DNA of 64,000 bases from Planctomycetota bacterium (GCA_963204915.1 CAUJHS010000060.1:124001-188000); one strand, 5' to 3'. Shown: positions 52,495 through 61,482, numbered from the stretch's first letter. Notes: a model not told the origin generated them from the sequence alone. Program-made: numbers and translations.

Positions 52495-53805
52495 ATGAGA
52501 GCACGTTGGCTTCGGCTTGCTGTATTCTCCCTGTTTTCCTGTTGGCTGGCCGACGTTGCGAGCCCCACGGTTTGCCTTGGCCAGGGGATCATGGTCACGG
52601 CGTCCGGTCCCGTCAACCGTTCGATGGGAGGCGCCGCCGTGGCGGCCCCTTTGGACGCCATTGGCGCCATTCGCTGGAACCCCGCCTCAGTCAGCGGACT
52701 TACGTCATCGGAAATCGGCTTCGGACTTGACCTGGTATGGCCGATGCTTGAGATCGATTCATCCATTGGGGGGTTCGGTGGAACCACTGCCGCCGACCCC
52801 GGCGTGACGCCGATTCCCTCTGCTGCGTGGGTGCACAAGATTGACGGTTCGGCCTTGACCATCGGATTAGGCGTGGCCGGCGTGGCCGGCTTTTGCACCA
52901 ACTATCCCGCCAGTACCACCAACCCCATTCTTATGCCGCAGTCCAACACGCAGGGTGTGCCCGGCGGTTTTGGCCGGATTTATACCGAGGCGTGTTTCAT
53001 GCAGCTCGCGCCCACGATCTCGATGGCGCTGACCGATCGCTTGTCGGTGGGAGTTAGCCCCCTCATTACCCTGGGGAAGGTGATCGTCGATCCGCTCGTG
53101 ATCACCGCCCCAAATGATGCAGACCTTAGTATGGCGCCTCGCTATCCCTCCGGCCGCGGGACGCGCATGCATTGGGGCGGCGGCGCCCAAGCCGGTCTCT
53201 TTTATATTGTGAACGAAGACTGGCGCGTCGGCGGCGCGATTAAGACCCCCAATTGGATGGAGCCGCTGCAATTTACTACCGAAGACGAACTGGGCAACCC
53301 ACAACAAGCCGAGTTTAAAATGGATCTGCCGATGATCGTCTCGGGAGGCGTATCGTACGCCGGTATTGACGATGTGGTGCTCGCCCTGGACGTGCGCTAT
53401 TTGGACTATGAAAACACCGACGGCTTCGGCGACAGCGGCTTCAATGCCGACGGCTCGCTACGCGGTCTCGGTTGGAATAGTGTGTTCGCACTGGCTACGG
53501 GCATTCAGTACCGATTGATGGACCCGTTATTCGTGCGGTTGGGCTACACCTTCAACGAGAACCCCACACCCGAAAGCCAAACCGCCGTGAACATTGCGGC
53601 GCCGCTGCATTATCAGCATGAGTTTCACACCGGCGGCTCATATCAACTGACTCGCAACGCGTGGCTCCACGCAGCGTACACCTACTACTTGGAGCACGAG
53701 ATTACCGGGCCGATCTTCACTCCCATGGGAGTCATTCCCGACTCGTCCGTCACCAGCCGCGAGAGCGTCCATGTGGCGAGCGTTGGCGTGTCCGTCGACT
53801 ATTGA
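52495..53805 (+). CDS. FadL/OmpP1-like outer-membrane transport protein
   Basis: A 436-residue exported protein. A signal peptide (residues 1-32, ending near VCLGQG) precedes NRSMGGAAVAAPLDAIGAIRWNPASVSGL, the typical FadL/TodX N-terminal hatch region with the NPA motif. The rest is alternating beta-strand sequence ending in an aromatic residue (VSVDY), as required for outer-membrane insertion. FadL-type channels pass hydrophobic molecules such as long-chain fatty acids or aromatics across the outer membrane; the substrate is not known. GGGGA precedes ATG 52495. Confidence 0.86.
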   Translation: MRARWLRLAVFSLFSCWLADVASPTVCLGQGIMVTASGPVNRSMGGAAVAAPLDAIGAIRWNPASVSGLTSSEIGFGLDLVWPMLEIDSSIGGFGGTTAADPGVTPIPSAAWVHKIDGSALTIGLGVAGVAGFCTNYPASTTNPILMPQSNTQGVPGGFGRIYTEACFMQLAPTISMALTDRLSVGVSPLITLGKVIVDPLVITAPNDADLSMAPRYPSGRGTRMHWGGGAQAGLFYIVNEDWRVGGAIKTPNWMEPLQFTTEDELGNPQQAEFKMDLPMIVSGGVSYAGIDDVVLALDVRYLDYENTDGFGDSGFNADGSLRGLGWNSVFALATGIQYRLMDPLFVRLGYTFNENPTPESQTAVNIAAPLHYQHEFHTGGSYQLTRNAWLHAAYTYYLEHEITGPIFTPMGVIPDSSVTSRESVHVASVGVSVDY

Positions 53806-53904
53806 TGTTTTTCGCACGAACCTACACAGAAATTTGGCCCCTCGGGCGCAAGGTTTGCGGCCTTGAATGCAAAGGAATCATTCTTTGCTTCAAGGAGTCT
53901 TGCC

Positions 53905-54144
53905 ATGAACATGAAGAAGTGCGACGTATGCGGCAACGCCTACGATAAGGCGTTTACCGTCACCATGGGGGGAGAGACGCACACCTTTGATTGCTTTGAG
54001 TGCGCCATTCACGCGTTGGCTCCGCAATGTTCCCATTGCGGCTGCAGAATCATCGGCCACGGAATCGAGCATGATGGGGCGTTTTTCTGCTGCGCCCACT
54101 GTGCGGAACACGCGGGAGTCGTTGGCGCCGCCGACCGCGTGTAA
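53905..54144 (+). CDS. Small zinc-ribbon protein
   Basis: A 79-residue protein rich in Cys and His: CDVCGNAYDK, FDCFECAIHAL, CSHCGCRIIGHGIEH and CCAHCAEH. The pairs should bind two or more zinc ions. Similar short proteins occur widely in bacteria as hypothetical metal-ribbon proteins; function unknown. AAGGAG lies nine bases before ATG 53905, which decides the start over an upstream in-frame ATG at 53863. It is followed by the hairpin at 54191. Confidence 0.82.
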   Translation: MNMKKCDVCGNAYDKAFTVTMGGETHTFDCFECAIHALAPQCSHCGCRIIGHGIEHDGAFFCCAHCAEHAGVVGAADRV

Positions 54145-54190
54145 CTTGGTCGCGTGTAATCCGGTTAAGTAAACAGCGTTCGGCGTTTCG

Positions 54191-54222
54191 TCTCATCGCT
54201 CCTCAAGCGAGGAGCGATGAGA
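54191..54222. terminator. Perfect 14-bp hairpin between convergent genes
   Basis: TCTCATCGCTCCTC (54191-54204) is followed by a 4-base loop AAGC and its exact complement (54209-54222). It lies between convergent zinc-ribbon and peroxidase genes and could stop transcription from both sides. A T-tract is lacking. Confidence 0.65.
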
Positions 54223-54255
54223 AAGATCCCTTGAACTACCAGCCAACGCCGCGCT

Positions 54256-55560
54256 CTACTGCGGCAACCGGCCCGGTTCGACGGCAGGGAACGCACCGGT
54301 CAGAGCCTTCATAAAGGCGACCAAATCCTTTTTCTCTTGTGCCGTCAGATTGAGCTTTTTCATCTTGTCGCTTAAATACGGATTGGGATGACCGCCGTCG
54401 TCGTACCATTCCACAACTTCCTCCAGCGTCGCCTGGCTGCCATCGTGCATATAGGGGGCGGTCAGGGCGACATTTCGCACCGTGGGAGTCTTGAACGCGC
54501 CGCGGTCCTTGTCTTGCTTGGTGACCACGTAGCGGCCTAAATCGGGCTCGGGCTTGTCCATACCCACTCCCAGGTTGTGATATTGCTCATCGGTGAAGTT
54601 AGCGCCGGCGTGGCACGCCGTGCAGTTTCCGCGTTCGCTGAAGAATAGGTCCCGTCCGCGCTTGGCGCTTTCCGACATCGGATTCGCCTCGCTTGCGGCT
54701 AGCGCCGTCATGTACTCTTTGTGAAGCGCCGGGTCTTCCTCAGCCAGCACATCCAAATCTTCCAGATCCTCGGCGTAGCGAGTTTGCATGACCCGCACCG
54801 GTTCGTAGTCGTCATAGGGCGAAGGACCGGTGACAATCACGCGCTCGAACGACGCAATCGCTTTGCCGATGTTCTCAATCGTCACGCCATCGCCGAAGAT
54901 TTTTTCGAATTGGGCTCGGTAACCGGGGATGTCGCGCACGGTTTGGGTGCAAACGTCATGCGTGTTTCCCATTTCGATCGGATTGGCGATCGGACCAATG
55001 GCTTGTTCCTCCAGCGAAGCCGCTCGGCCGTCCCAGAACTGGTTTTCGCTGAAAATGCGATTGTAACTGGCGGGCGAATTACGATTGCCGGTTTGCCCCC
55101 CAATGCCCACGCCAAATTGGGTGGCCTTGGCGTAGCCCTCTTCTGGGTGATGGCAGTCAGCGCAGCTCAACGAGCTATCGGCCGAGAGTCGCGAATCGAA
55201 ATAGAGTTGCCGACCTAGTTCAATTTTCGCCCGCGTGAGCGGGTTATTCGAGGGGATCTTGATGCTGCTGGCGGCAGCCGCCAGACCTTTGGGAAGTTCA
55301 ACTTCTAAGGGAGCGTGATTCGCCGGATCGGCCAACCACTTTTCAATGTCGCGCATCGTCAGCGGGCCCTTGCCCGGGATTCCCGCAGTCAGTTCGGGTG
55401 TACCCAGAGTGACTTTCACCGGGGCAGCAGCAACTTTTGCCGGTTGGCGTTTGAGGGTTTGCGGCGCTTTGGTTTTCGTCCCTTGCTGCGCCGCGACCAT
55501 GGTGACGCCCATCAGCACGAACGCCGAGCCAATCAAGCACCGTTTGACAGAGAGGGTCAT
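54256..55560 (-). CDS. Di-haem cytochrome c peroxidase (CcpA/MauG family)
   Basis: A 434-residue periplasmic enzyme. A signal peptide (residues 1-24, ending VAAQQ) is followed by a short Ala/Pro-rich stretch. Two c-type haem sites, CADCH (133-137) and CTACH (313-317), define the family; the first is the low-potential peroxidatic site, the second the electron-accepting site. TPTVRNVALTAPYMHDGS near residue 375 is the classic Met-containing C-terminal block. It reduces hydrogen peroxide with electrons from small cytochromes. It is divergent from oxyR, with overlapping promoters, so it is probably induced by peroxide. Confidence 0.94.
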   Translation of the reverse strand: MTLSVKRCLIGSAFVLMGVTMVAAQQGTKTKAPQTLKRQPAKVAAAPVKVTLGTPELTAGIPGKGPLTMRDIEKWLADPANHAPLEVELPKGLAAAASSIKIPSNNPLTRAKIELGRQLYFDSRLSADSSLSCADCHHPEEGYAKATQFGVGIGGQTGNRNSPASYNRIFSENQFWDGRAASLEEQAIGPIANPIEMGNTHDVCTQTVRDIPGYRAQFEKIFGDGVTIENIGKAIASFERVIVTGPSPYDDYEPVRVMQTRYAEDLEDLDVLAEEDPALHKEYMTALAASEANPMSESAKRGRDLFFSERGNCTACHAGANFTDEQYHNLGVGMDKPEPDLGRYVVTKQDKDRGAFKTPTVRNVALTAPYMHDGSQATLEEVVEWYDDGGHPNPYLSDKMKKLNLTAQEKKDLVAFMKALTGAFPAVEPGRLPQ

Positions 55561-55650
55561 GATTCAATGCTCCAACAATAAGTCCCAAAGACGCCCGCAC
55601 GGCGCCAGCCAAGAGTTGCCAGCGATTCCGCCGGAGCGCTGCCGACCAGT

Positions 55651-55679
55651 TTGCATCCTCTACGGAGTAGGATTATAAG
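55651..55679 (+). promoter_or_regulatory. Predicted oxyR promoter
   Basis: TTGCAT (55651-55656, 4 of 6) and TATAAG (55674-55679, 5 of 6) are spaced by 17 bases; transcription would begin about 50 bases before the oxyR ATG. Confidence 0.5.
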
Positions 55680-55700
55680 TGAGAACGACATATAAGTAAA
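55672..55700 (-). promoter_or_regulatory. Predicted peroxidase-gene promoter, overlapping oxyR's
   Basis: On the minus strand TTTACT (55700-55695) and a perfect TATAAT (55677-55672) are spaced by 17 bases. The -10 overlaps the oxyR -10 on the other strand, so the two promoters probably compete. TATAAG is repeated at 55674 and 55691. Confidence 0.55.
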
Positions 55701-55735
55701 ATACATAATAGCAATTGGATGCATAGGAGCCGCCT

Positions 55736-56647
55736 ATGGAAATGCACCAACTCCGATACTTCGTGAAAGCGGCCGAGTTGGGGAATTTCACCCGAGCGGC
55801 CGAACACTGCTTAGTGTCGCAACCGTCGCTTAGCCAGCAAATCGCCAAACTCGAACACGAACTAGGCCAACCCGTGTTTGAACGGCTGGCGCGTAAAGTC
55901 GTGCTGACCGACGCCGGACGGATCCTGCTGGATCACGCCCAAACCATCTTGTCGCTCGTCGAGGAAGTCAAAAGTCGAATTGCCGACCAGCAACAAAGCG
56001 GTCGGGGACGCGTCTCGGTTGCGGCCATTCCCACGGTGGCCCCCTACCTGCTGCCGAAGATCCTGAAGCATTACGCCTCGCGTTTCCCTCACGCCTTGGT
56101 GGAAATTCATGAGGAAGTGACCGAAGTCGCTGTGCGGATGTGCCTGGACAGCGAAGTCGACGTGATCTTGCTGGCGCTCCCGCTGGAGGAGCCGCAGTTG
56201 CACGTCGAAACGCTTTTTCGGGAAGAGTTATGGGCGGCGTTGCCGCGCGGTCACACGCTGGCCGCCCGAGAGCAACTGGCGCTGGAGGATTTAGCCGAGG
56301 AGCCGTTCATCTTGCTCAACGAAGCGCACTGCCTGACGGATGACGTGCTGGCGTTTTGTCGGCAACAGTCGTTTCGTCCCAAGGTGACGTGCCGGGGCAG
56401 TCAACTTTCCACCATTCAACAGTTGATCGCGCTAGGACACGGCGTTTCGTTATTGCCGCGGTTAGCGGTCGACGCCGACCAATCGAAGCAGCGCGTGTAC
56501 CGTCGGCTGGTGGGGCGCCCTGCGCGCACGCTCGTGATGGCGTGGAACGCGCACCGTTATCAAAGCCGGCTCACACAGGAATTGATCGCCACCATTCGCG
56601 AATGCGCCGCCGAGCAACAAGCGGCAATCGCGTCGTCCGCATCGTAG
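55736..56647 (+). CDS. oxyR: OxyR-type LysR-family peroxide sensor
   Basis: A 303-residue LysR-type regulator. Residues 1-60 form the winged HTH (LRYFVKAAELGNFTRAAEHCLVSQPSLSQQIAKLE). The effector domain carries Cys199 and Cys208 in AHCLTDDVLAFC, the same spacing and surroundings as the disulfide-forming pair of OxyR (GHCLRDQAMGFC), so redox sensing is likely. AGGAG precedes ATG 55736. It is divergent from the peroxidase gene, a common target arrangement. The resemblance to OxyR rests on these cysteines; other LysR regulators lack them. Confidence 0.88.
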   Translation: MEMHQLRYFVKAAELGNFTRAAEHCLVSQPSLSQQIAKLEHELGQPVFERLARKVVLTDAGRILLDHAQTILSLVEEVKSRIADQQQSGRGRVSVAAIPTVAPYLLPKILKHYASRFPHALVEIHEEVTEVAVRMCLDSEVDVILLALPLEEPQLHVETLFREELWAALPRGHTLAAREQLALEDLAEEPFILLNEAHCLTDDVLAFCRQQSFRPKVTCRGSQLSTIQQLIALGHGVSLLPRLAVDADQSKQRVYRRLVGRPARTLVMAWNAHRYQSRLTQELIATIRECAAEQQAAIASSAS

Positions 56648-56797
56648 GGCAACAAGCCTGGAAGGTATGCTTGGAAACATGCACGTTGTTAAGCTGCTGA
56701 CATGGAACGACCCAAGTTGCGCCCCGCGTGAGGAGGGCGCACGAACTCTCATTTCATTCAAACATCGAAATAAGCACGTCGCGTTCTGTGGCGAACT

Positions 56798-56989
56798 TCA
56801 ATTCGGCATGCGTTTGCAGGCTTCGACCGCATACAGCCATACGCCAAACGGTATGCTAACGATTACTACCGTCCAGGCGACACGTTCAAACGTCGTCATG
56901 CGTTTGTTGCTCAATGCATGCACGATCAATCCCACGAAAAGGAGAAACGCAACGAGAAAAACGACCAAGCCAATCAGTACAGTGAGCAT
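56798..56989 (-). CDS. Small membrane protein, PLDc_N-like
   Basis: A 63-residue protein with two hydrophobic helices (about residues 3-25 and 36-53) separated by a short charged loop (SNKRMTTFERVAW). The pattern, with Trp, IPFG and Tyr in the second helix, resembles the short PLDc_N (phospholipase D/nuclease N-terminal) membrane proteins found widely in bacteria. GGAG lies seven bases before the ATG. Function unknown; such proteins may be membrane-stress related. Confidence 0.68.
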   Translation of the reverse strand: MLTVLIGLVVFLVAFLLFVGLIVHALSNKRMTTFERVAWTVVIVSIPFGVWLYAVEACKRMPN

Positions 56990-57410
56990 AGGGGTTCTCC
57001 GCGTGCTTGGAACTTCGGCCGCAAAGCTGGCTACGAAAGATGCTGGCGGTACACCCCCTTCCTGTATTTCTGAGTGGACGATGAAACGCTATTGAAGGAA
57101 CGCCTTTCATGCACGGACGATAGGGCCCCCACTTGTTTTGGTGTACAACTCCGTCATTGTGGCTGCTTTCCGCCATGGGAGCAAGTCGTTTGTTCTCAAT
57201 GGTTTGGACGGGGCGCATCTCAGAGTTGAACCATCGGCGGTGCATTTCCTCGCAGGCTGACACTTTCATCGACATCCCATCGCGGTCTAGGAATGTGGGC
57301 CGTAATCGCTGTCTTGAATCGCGGCGCCGCTCAGGGCGTAGGGCTTTACGAAATGGAATTCCTTCCTACACTGGGGGTTTGTTCCTCCTGCCCGCTTGCC
57401 CGCCTTCCTC
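56990..57410 (+). other. Intergenic region upstream of the DUF420-like gene
   Basis: About 420 bases with only short open frames that lack family resemblance and ribosome sites. I recognise no promoter, repeat or RNA gene with confidence. Confidence 0.45.
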
Positions 57411-57917
57411 ATGGCTCCGCTGCTTGCACAAAGCGATCTTCCCGGTTTGAACGGTTTCCTGGGAACGCGGGGTTCGCTCATGCTGGACCTGGTATTCCTG
57501 GCCATGTTCGCCGTTGTGCCGGTCATGGCCGTCAGCGTGGCGCTGGTCAAGTGGGGCGGTCGCTATCAATTGCATAAGCGGATTCAGATTGTTCTCGCCG
57601 CGGTGCTCCTGGTTGCGGTAACCGTGTTTGAGGTCGACATCCGGATTCACGGCTGGCGCGAACGGGCCGAGCCATCGCCGTACTACGCCAGCGGCGCGGT
57701 CGATCGGATGCTGGCCGTTCATTTGTTCTTCGCCATTCCGACGGTGCTGATTTGGGCGTATGTCGTGATTGCCGCGCTGCGCCGCTTTCCACACATTCCC
57801 GTACCGGGACCGTACAGCCGTCGGCACAAGTTTTGGGGTTGGATCGCCGTGGTGGAAATGACCATGACCGCCGTAACGGGTTGGCTTTTCTATTGGATGG
57901 CGTTCGCCGCAAACTAA
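57411..57917 (+). CDS. DUF420-family integral membrane protein
   Basis: A 168-residue protein with about four hydrophobic segments. HKRIQIVLAAVLLVAVTVFEVDIRIHGW, LAVHLFFAIPTVLIWAYVVIAALRRFP and HKFWGWIAVVEMTMTAVTGWLFYWM are diagnostic of DUF420 proteins, which in other bacteria are encoded with cytochrome oxidase or SCO genes and include the oxidase-assembly factor CtaM. The conserved His residues (H at several helix ends) suggest metal or haem contact. Here no oxidase genes are adjacent. The start could also be TTG 57396; there is no good ribosome site for either. Confidence 0.8.
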   Translation: MAPLLAQSDLPGLNGFLGTRGSLMLDLVFLAMFAVVPVMAVSVALVKWGGRYQLHKRIQIVLAAVLLVAVTVFEVDIRIHGWRERAEPSPYYASGAVDRMLAVHLFFAIPTVLIWAYVVIAALRRFPHIPVPGPYSRRHKFWGWIAVVEMTMTAVTGWLFYWMAFAAN

Positions 57918-58070
57918 CCGCCCGCTCTGGTTTGGTGTACTTTAGGAGGCTTGGCGCTCGCGGCGCATTGCATACGACTGCGTGGATGCATCGACACCCC
58001 CGTTGTCGCGCAGGGTTCAATGCGCCAGCCGGGCATTCCGGCTCACCTCACCCCCACTGGGAGACCGCGT

Positions 58071-59045
58071 ATGAATCTTCGACGATGCTTTGCAACGACC
58101 CTTGCGTTTGGCGCCCTGGCGTTGCCCGTTTTGGCGCAAGAGGCCCCACAAGATCAAGACGCTCCGCGCCGGGAACGGGCGAGGATCCTGCAACGTAACC
58201 GCGGCTTGGATGCAGCACAGATTTTCGAACAACTCGACCAGAATCAAGACAACAAGTTAAGCCAAGAGGAGATTGGCGAACGTCAACGTCTGTTGCAAGC
58301 CGACGCCGATCAGGATGGCTCGGTGACGCGGGAAGAACTCCAAAACCTCCTTGCGCGCCGCCGCGACCAGGCCGAACCGCAGTTGAACGCCGAGCAATTC
58401 TTCGCCCGCCTCGACCAGAATAAGGACGAAAAGATCACGAAGGAGGAGTTGAACGAACGCAGCCAATGGCTGCTTTCGGCCGACGCCAACGAAGACGGGG
58501 AAATCACGCTTGCAGAGGCCAAAGCGGGCTTAGAGCGCCTGCGCGAACGCAGCCGATTCCGATTTGATCCCGAGCAAACATTTACGCGACTTGATGAGAA
58601 TCAAGACGGCAAACTGCAGAAGGACGAGCTTCGCGGACCGTTCGCTGCCGGGCTCACCGACCTCGACGCTGACAACGACGGCGAAATCACGAAGCAGGAA
58701 TTCCTCGCACGAGCCGACCGCATCCGGGCGCGACTCGCCCAAGCCTTCCAAATACCGACCGTCGAGGAAATGTTCACCCAGTACGACGCGAATCAAGACG
58801 GCAAGCTTGTGAAGGACGAACTCCCGGAGCGGACCGCTGATTTTGTCCTCCGTGCTGACCGCGACAGCGACGGCGCCGTAACCAAGGAAGAACTGCAAGC
58901 CGCGCGCGAGCGCATGCAGCGGCAACGGGAAAACCGAGAGGAAGGCGAGCGTCCGCAAGCCGAAGCCCCTCCGCAGGCCGAAGCAACTCCGAAGGCGGAC
59001 GCCGATGCGTCCGACAAGGAGAAAAACGACGCGGACGACAAATAA
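58071..59045 (+). CDS. Secreted EF-hand protein with eight calcium-binding loops
   Basis: A 324-residue acidic protein with a signal peptide (residues 1-22, ending LAQ). Eight EF-hand loops are visible in four pairs: DQNQDNKLSQEE, DADQDGSVTREE, DQNKDEKITKEE, DANEDGEITLAE, DENQDGKLQKDE, DADNDGEITKQE, DANQDGKLVKDE and DRDSDGAVTKEE. The residues at positions 1, 3, 5 and 12 are acidic as needed for calcium. The C-terminal 50 residues are Glu/Ala/Lys-rich and disordered. Such calmodulin-like secreted proteins are frequent in planctomycetes; role unknown, possibly calcium buffering at the surface. GGGAG precedes the ATG. A strong hairpin follows. Confidence 0.9.
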   Translation: MNLRRCFATTLAFGALALPVLAQEAPQDQDAPRRERARILQRNRGLDAAQIFEQLDQNQDNKLSQEEIGERQRLLQADADQDGSVTREELQNLLARRRDQAEPQLNAEQFFARLDQNKDEKITKEELNERSQWLLSADANEDGEITLAEAKAGLERLRERSRFRFDPEQTFTRLDENQDGKLQKDELRGPFAAGLTDLDADNDGEITKQEFLARADRIRARLAQAFQIPTVEEMFTQYDANQDGKLVKDELPERTADFVLRADRDSDGAVTKEELQAARERMQRQRENREEGERPQAEAPPQAEATPKADADASDKEKNDADDK

Positions 59046-59088
59046 CCTGCGCCAACGCAATCGCGTTGGTGAACCGTCGAGCCGTCCC

Positions 59089-59128
59089 GTAGTAGGCGCG
59101 TGATCGCGCCTGCTACTTTGATTTTTGT
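59089..59128 (+). terminator. Rho-independent terminator after the EF-hand gene
   Basis: A 12-bp stem, GTAGTAGGCGCG (59089-59100) with CGCGCCTGCTAC (59105-59116) and one G-T wobble, has a TGAT loop and is followed by a T-rich run (TTTGATTTTTG). A second perfect 7-bp hairpin (59052-59069) precedes it. The stem overlaps the end of the convergent SMP-30-like gene. Confidence 0.7.
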
Positions 59129-60033
59129 TGGCGGCGCCATTCCAATCCGGGATGCTCGACCCGGAATTGCACCAACCGCGTATGTTCGACTTCGGTGACA
59201 TACGCGGTGCGGCCGTCGGGACCGCCAAAGCAGATATTGCTGGGCTTGGCGCCGAGCACGTCGATCTCGCGCACGACTTCGCCTTGAGGCGAAACCACCG
59301 CCACGACGCCTTTGCCGTAGCGGGTGATGTAAAGGTTTCCGTTCACGTCGAATCGCATGCCGTCGAACCCGTGATCAGGAAACTTAGCGAACAACCGCTT
59401 GTCTTGCAGGGCGCCATCATCGGCAATGGTGAACGCCCAGACGTTGCGTTGAACGCTTTCGTTCACATAGAGCGTGCGACCGTCGGGGCTCACATCAATT
59501 CCGTTCGTCGTGCCCATTGCTTCGGCCACGAGCGTTGTCTTGCCGTCGCGATCAATTCGCCAGACTTGCCCTGTGCCGTCGCCCCAGTTCGGATCGCTGG
59601 CGTAGAGTACGCCTTCGGCGGTGATCGCGAGATCGTTGGGTTGATTCATATGCGGATTGTGCGCCAAGACTTCGATCTGCTTTGATTTCGGATCGACGCG
59701 CAACACGTTGTGGTTCACATAGTCTGCAATGAACATGACGCCCTGCGCGTCAAAGCGAATGCCGTTGCCCACGCTGTCGCCGGGAAGCGAAATAAACACC
59801 TCGCCCGCGCCTTGCGGCGTGACGCGGCCAATGGTTCCCTCCCGGGCAAAGTTCACCGCGAAGACGTTCCCCGCGGCGTCACAAGCCGGACCTTCAATAC
59901 CGGGGGTAAACTCGCCCGGCTGCGTGAGCGGCGTGGCGGTGTACAGCTCTTCGGCCGGGGGTTGGGCGAACACAGGAAGTGAAGCGGGAAGCAGGGCCAA
60001 CGCGATGGTCCAAGTGCGCAGGGAACAGTTCAC
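59113..60033 (-). CDS. Secreted SMP-30/gluconolactonase-like beta-propeller
   Basis: A 306-residue exported protein with a signal peptide ending near PVFAQ. It has the six-bladed propeller pattern of SMP-30/regucalcin: IEGPACDAAGNVFAVNF contains the metal-binding Glu, NQPNDLAITAEGVLYASDP the Asn-Asp site and TTNGIDVSPDGRTLYVNES the catalytic Asn-Asp region. Family members hydrolyse sugar lactones. The following minus-strand pectate-lyase-like gene suggests a role in breaking down uronate polysaccharides, inferred from the neighbour. The start is GTG 60033 without a good ribosome site. Confidence 0.88.
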   Translation of the reverse strand: MNCSLRTWTIALALLPASLPVFAQPPAEELYTATPLTQPGEFTPGIEGPACDAAGNVFAVNFAREGTIGRVTPQGAGEVFISLPGDSVGNGIRFDAQGVMFIADYVNHNVLRVDPKSKQIEVLAHNPHMNQPNDLAITAEGVLYASDPNWGDGTGQVWRIDRDGKTTLVAEAMGTTNGIDVSPDGRTLYVNESVQRNVWAFTIADDGALQDKRLFAKFPDHGFDGMRFDVNGNLYITRYGKGVVAVVSPQGEVVREIDVLGAKPSNICFGGPDGRTAYVTEVEHTRLVQFRVEHPGLEWRRQQKSK

Positions 60034-60045
60034 AGGGAAGCCAAT

Positions 60046-61482
60046 TCAGGGTTGCGCCGCTTGCAGGTAGCGGCTGAGGATGTCGAGGTTCTTGATGAAC
60101 GTGCGCGTGTCGATGATGTCTTGCTCGCGGTCCGAGTCGCGCAACTCGCCGCGCTCCACCCAGGCTCCGCGCTCGTCCATTCGGCCGACGACCGCTTCGG
60201 CCTGCTTGCGCAGCGAGTCGGTCATGCGCGGCTTATCGTCTCCTTTTTTTCGCGGGGCCGGAGGACCCTTTTCGACCAGCTCGCGGTAGTCTTTCTCAAG
60301 GCGCTCCAAGCTCGAATCGACTTGAAACGCGTAATGGGTGGGCAAGTCGTCGTCTTGGTACGTTAGCACATAGTCTTTGGTGAAGTACAACGGCCGGTTG
60401 GTGTGCAGTTCATAGAATCGCGCCAAGCGGCCATCGGGCAGTTGCGACTTTTTCAAATACGCCAGCGCTCGCGGAATGGGCTCCAGGTACTTCTTGTCGC
60501 CGGTGCGGCGATACACCTCCATAAGCGTTCGCAGGATGCGTTGCGACTCGCCGCCGGTCACGGAAGGCGGTTCGAACTTGCGCGCCCAGGCCGGCTGCAT
60601 TTGCGCATTGTACTGCTGCGCCCAGGCGGGCTGCGGTTCGGGCATTTGCGAAAGCAGAATGAAGTCGGCGCCGCGCTGCGCCGCTTCGCGAAAACGCTCG
60701 TCCTGGTACGCCTCGGCGGCGTCGAACATCAGCGCGATCATGTCCGCTAGGGCGTTGTCGTTGAACGTGTAGTAGTCGCGGTAATCTTCGTCGGGCCACT
60801 CTCGCGGCCAAGACGCAGGATACTCGGCGCGGCGAATGGGATGCTTTTCCGGATCGGGCGCGCCTTCAAACCGTTGCGGCCACGCGCCGTTAGGATACTG
60901 CGCCGCCAGTAACTTCTCGAGCGCGTACTGGGCGGCGCGGTGGATCACGGGATCACGAAATTCCAGCGCTTGATCGACCTGCATGAGGAATCGCACGGCC
61001 GCTTGCGTCGTGTTATCGTCTAGGGTGCTCGTATTGCGAAGCGACTTCGCGTCGCGCGGCGAATCGGCGTCCAAAAGGTAGGCGTACCGGCGGCGATCTT
61101 TCGGATCGAACTCGATGCGGTAGTCCCATCCGCCCGATGCAAGCTGCCCCTGGGCAAGCGCGTGCGCCGCGGCCAAAGCTGACTCTTGAAGCCAGTCGAA
61201 CCGCGTGCGGCGATAGGCGTCCAAGTACGCCATGCCCACGCTCGGCGTGCCGGGGGGCTGAACCCAGACCGTGGTGCGACTGGCGGCGCCTTCGCCTTCG
61301 CCACGTTTCAAGTCGGCGCTGTAACGCCACAAGTAACCGCCGTGGGCGGACACCTCGTTTTGAAAGAACGTCACGGCCTTTCGTAACGCCTCTTCGGCGC
61401 GCTCGGGCGTTAACGGCTCTTGGGCCGCCGTCGGGGAAACCAACAGACACGCTCCCAGGAGAACCAGCGCGCGGCGAACCAT
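60046..61482 (-). CDS. Secreted pectate lyase-like protein (PL10-type)
   Basis: A 478-residue protein with a signal peptide (VLLGACLLVSPTAAQ). The (alpha/alpha) toroid pattern of polysaccharide lyase family 10 is recognisable: WDYRIEFDPKDRRRYAYLLD, STLDDNTTQAAVRFLMQV with the Asp that binds calcium, and YTFNDNALADMI. PL10 enzymes cleave pectate/polygalacturonate by calcium-dependent beta-elimination using an Arg base (several candidates such as in NGAWPQRFEGAP). It lies 12 bases upstream of the SMP-30 gene, and the two are probably co-transcribed. Planctomycetes often encode many such degrading enzymes. Confidence 0.88.
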   Translation of the reverse strand: MVRRALVLLGACLLVSPTAAQEPLTPERAEEALRKAVTFFQNEVSAHGGYLWRYSADLKRGEGEGAASRTTVWVQPPGTPSVGMAYLDAYRRTRFDWLQESALAAAHALAQGQLASGGWDYRIEFDPKDRRRYAYLLDADSPRDAKSLRNTSTLDDNTTQAAVRFLMQVDQALEFRDPVIHRAAQYALEKLLAAQYPNGAWPQRFEGAPDPEKHPIRRAEYPASWPREWPDEDYRDYYTFNDNALADMIALMFDAAEAYQDERFREAAQRGADFILLSQMPEPQPAWAQQYNAQMQPAWARKFEPPSVTGGESQRILRTLMEVYRRTGDKKYLEPIPRALAYLKKSQLPDGRLARFYELHTNRPLYFTKDYVLTYQDDDLPTHYAFQVDSSLERLEKDYRELVEKGPPAPRKKGDDKPRMTDSLRKQAEAVVGRMDERGAWVERGELRDSDREQDIIDTRTFIKNLDILSRYLQAAQP

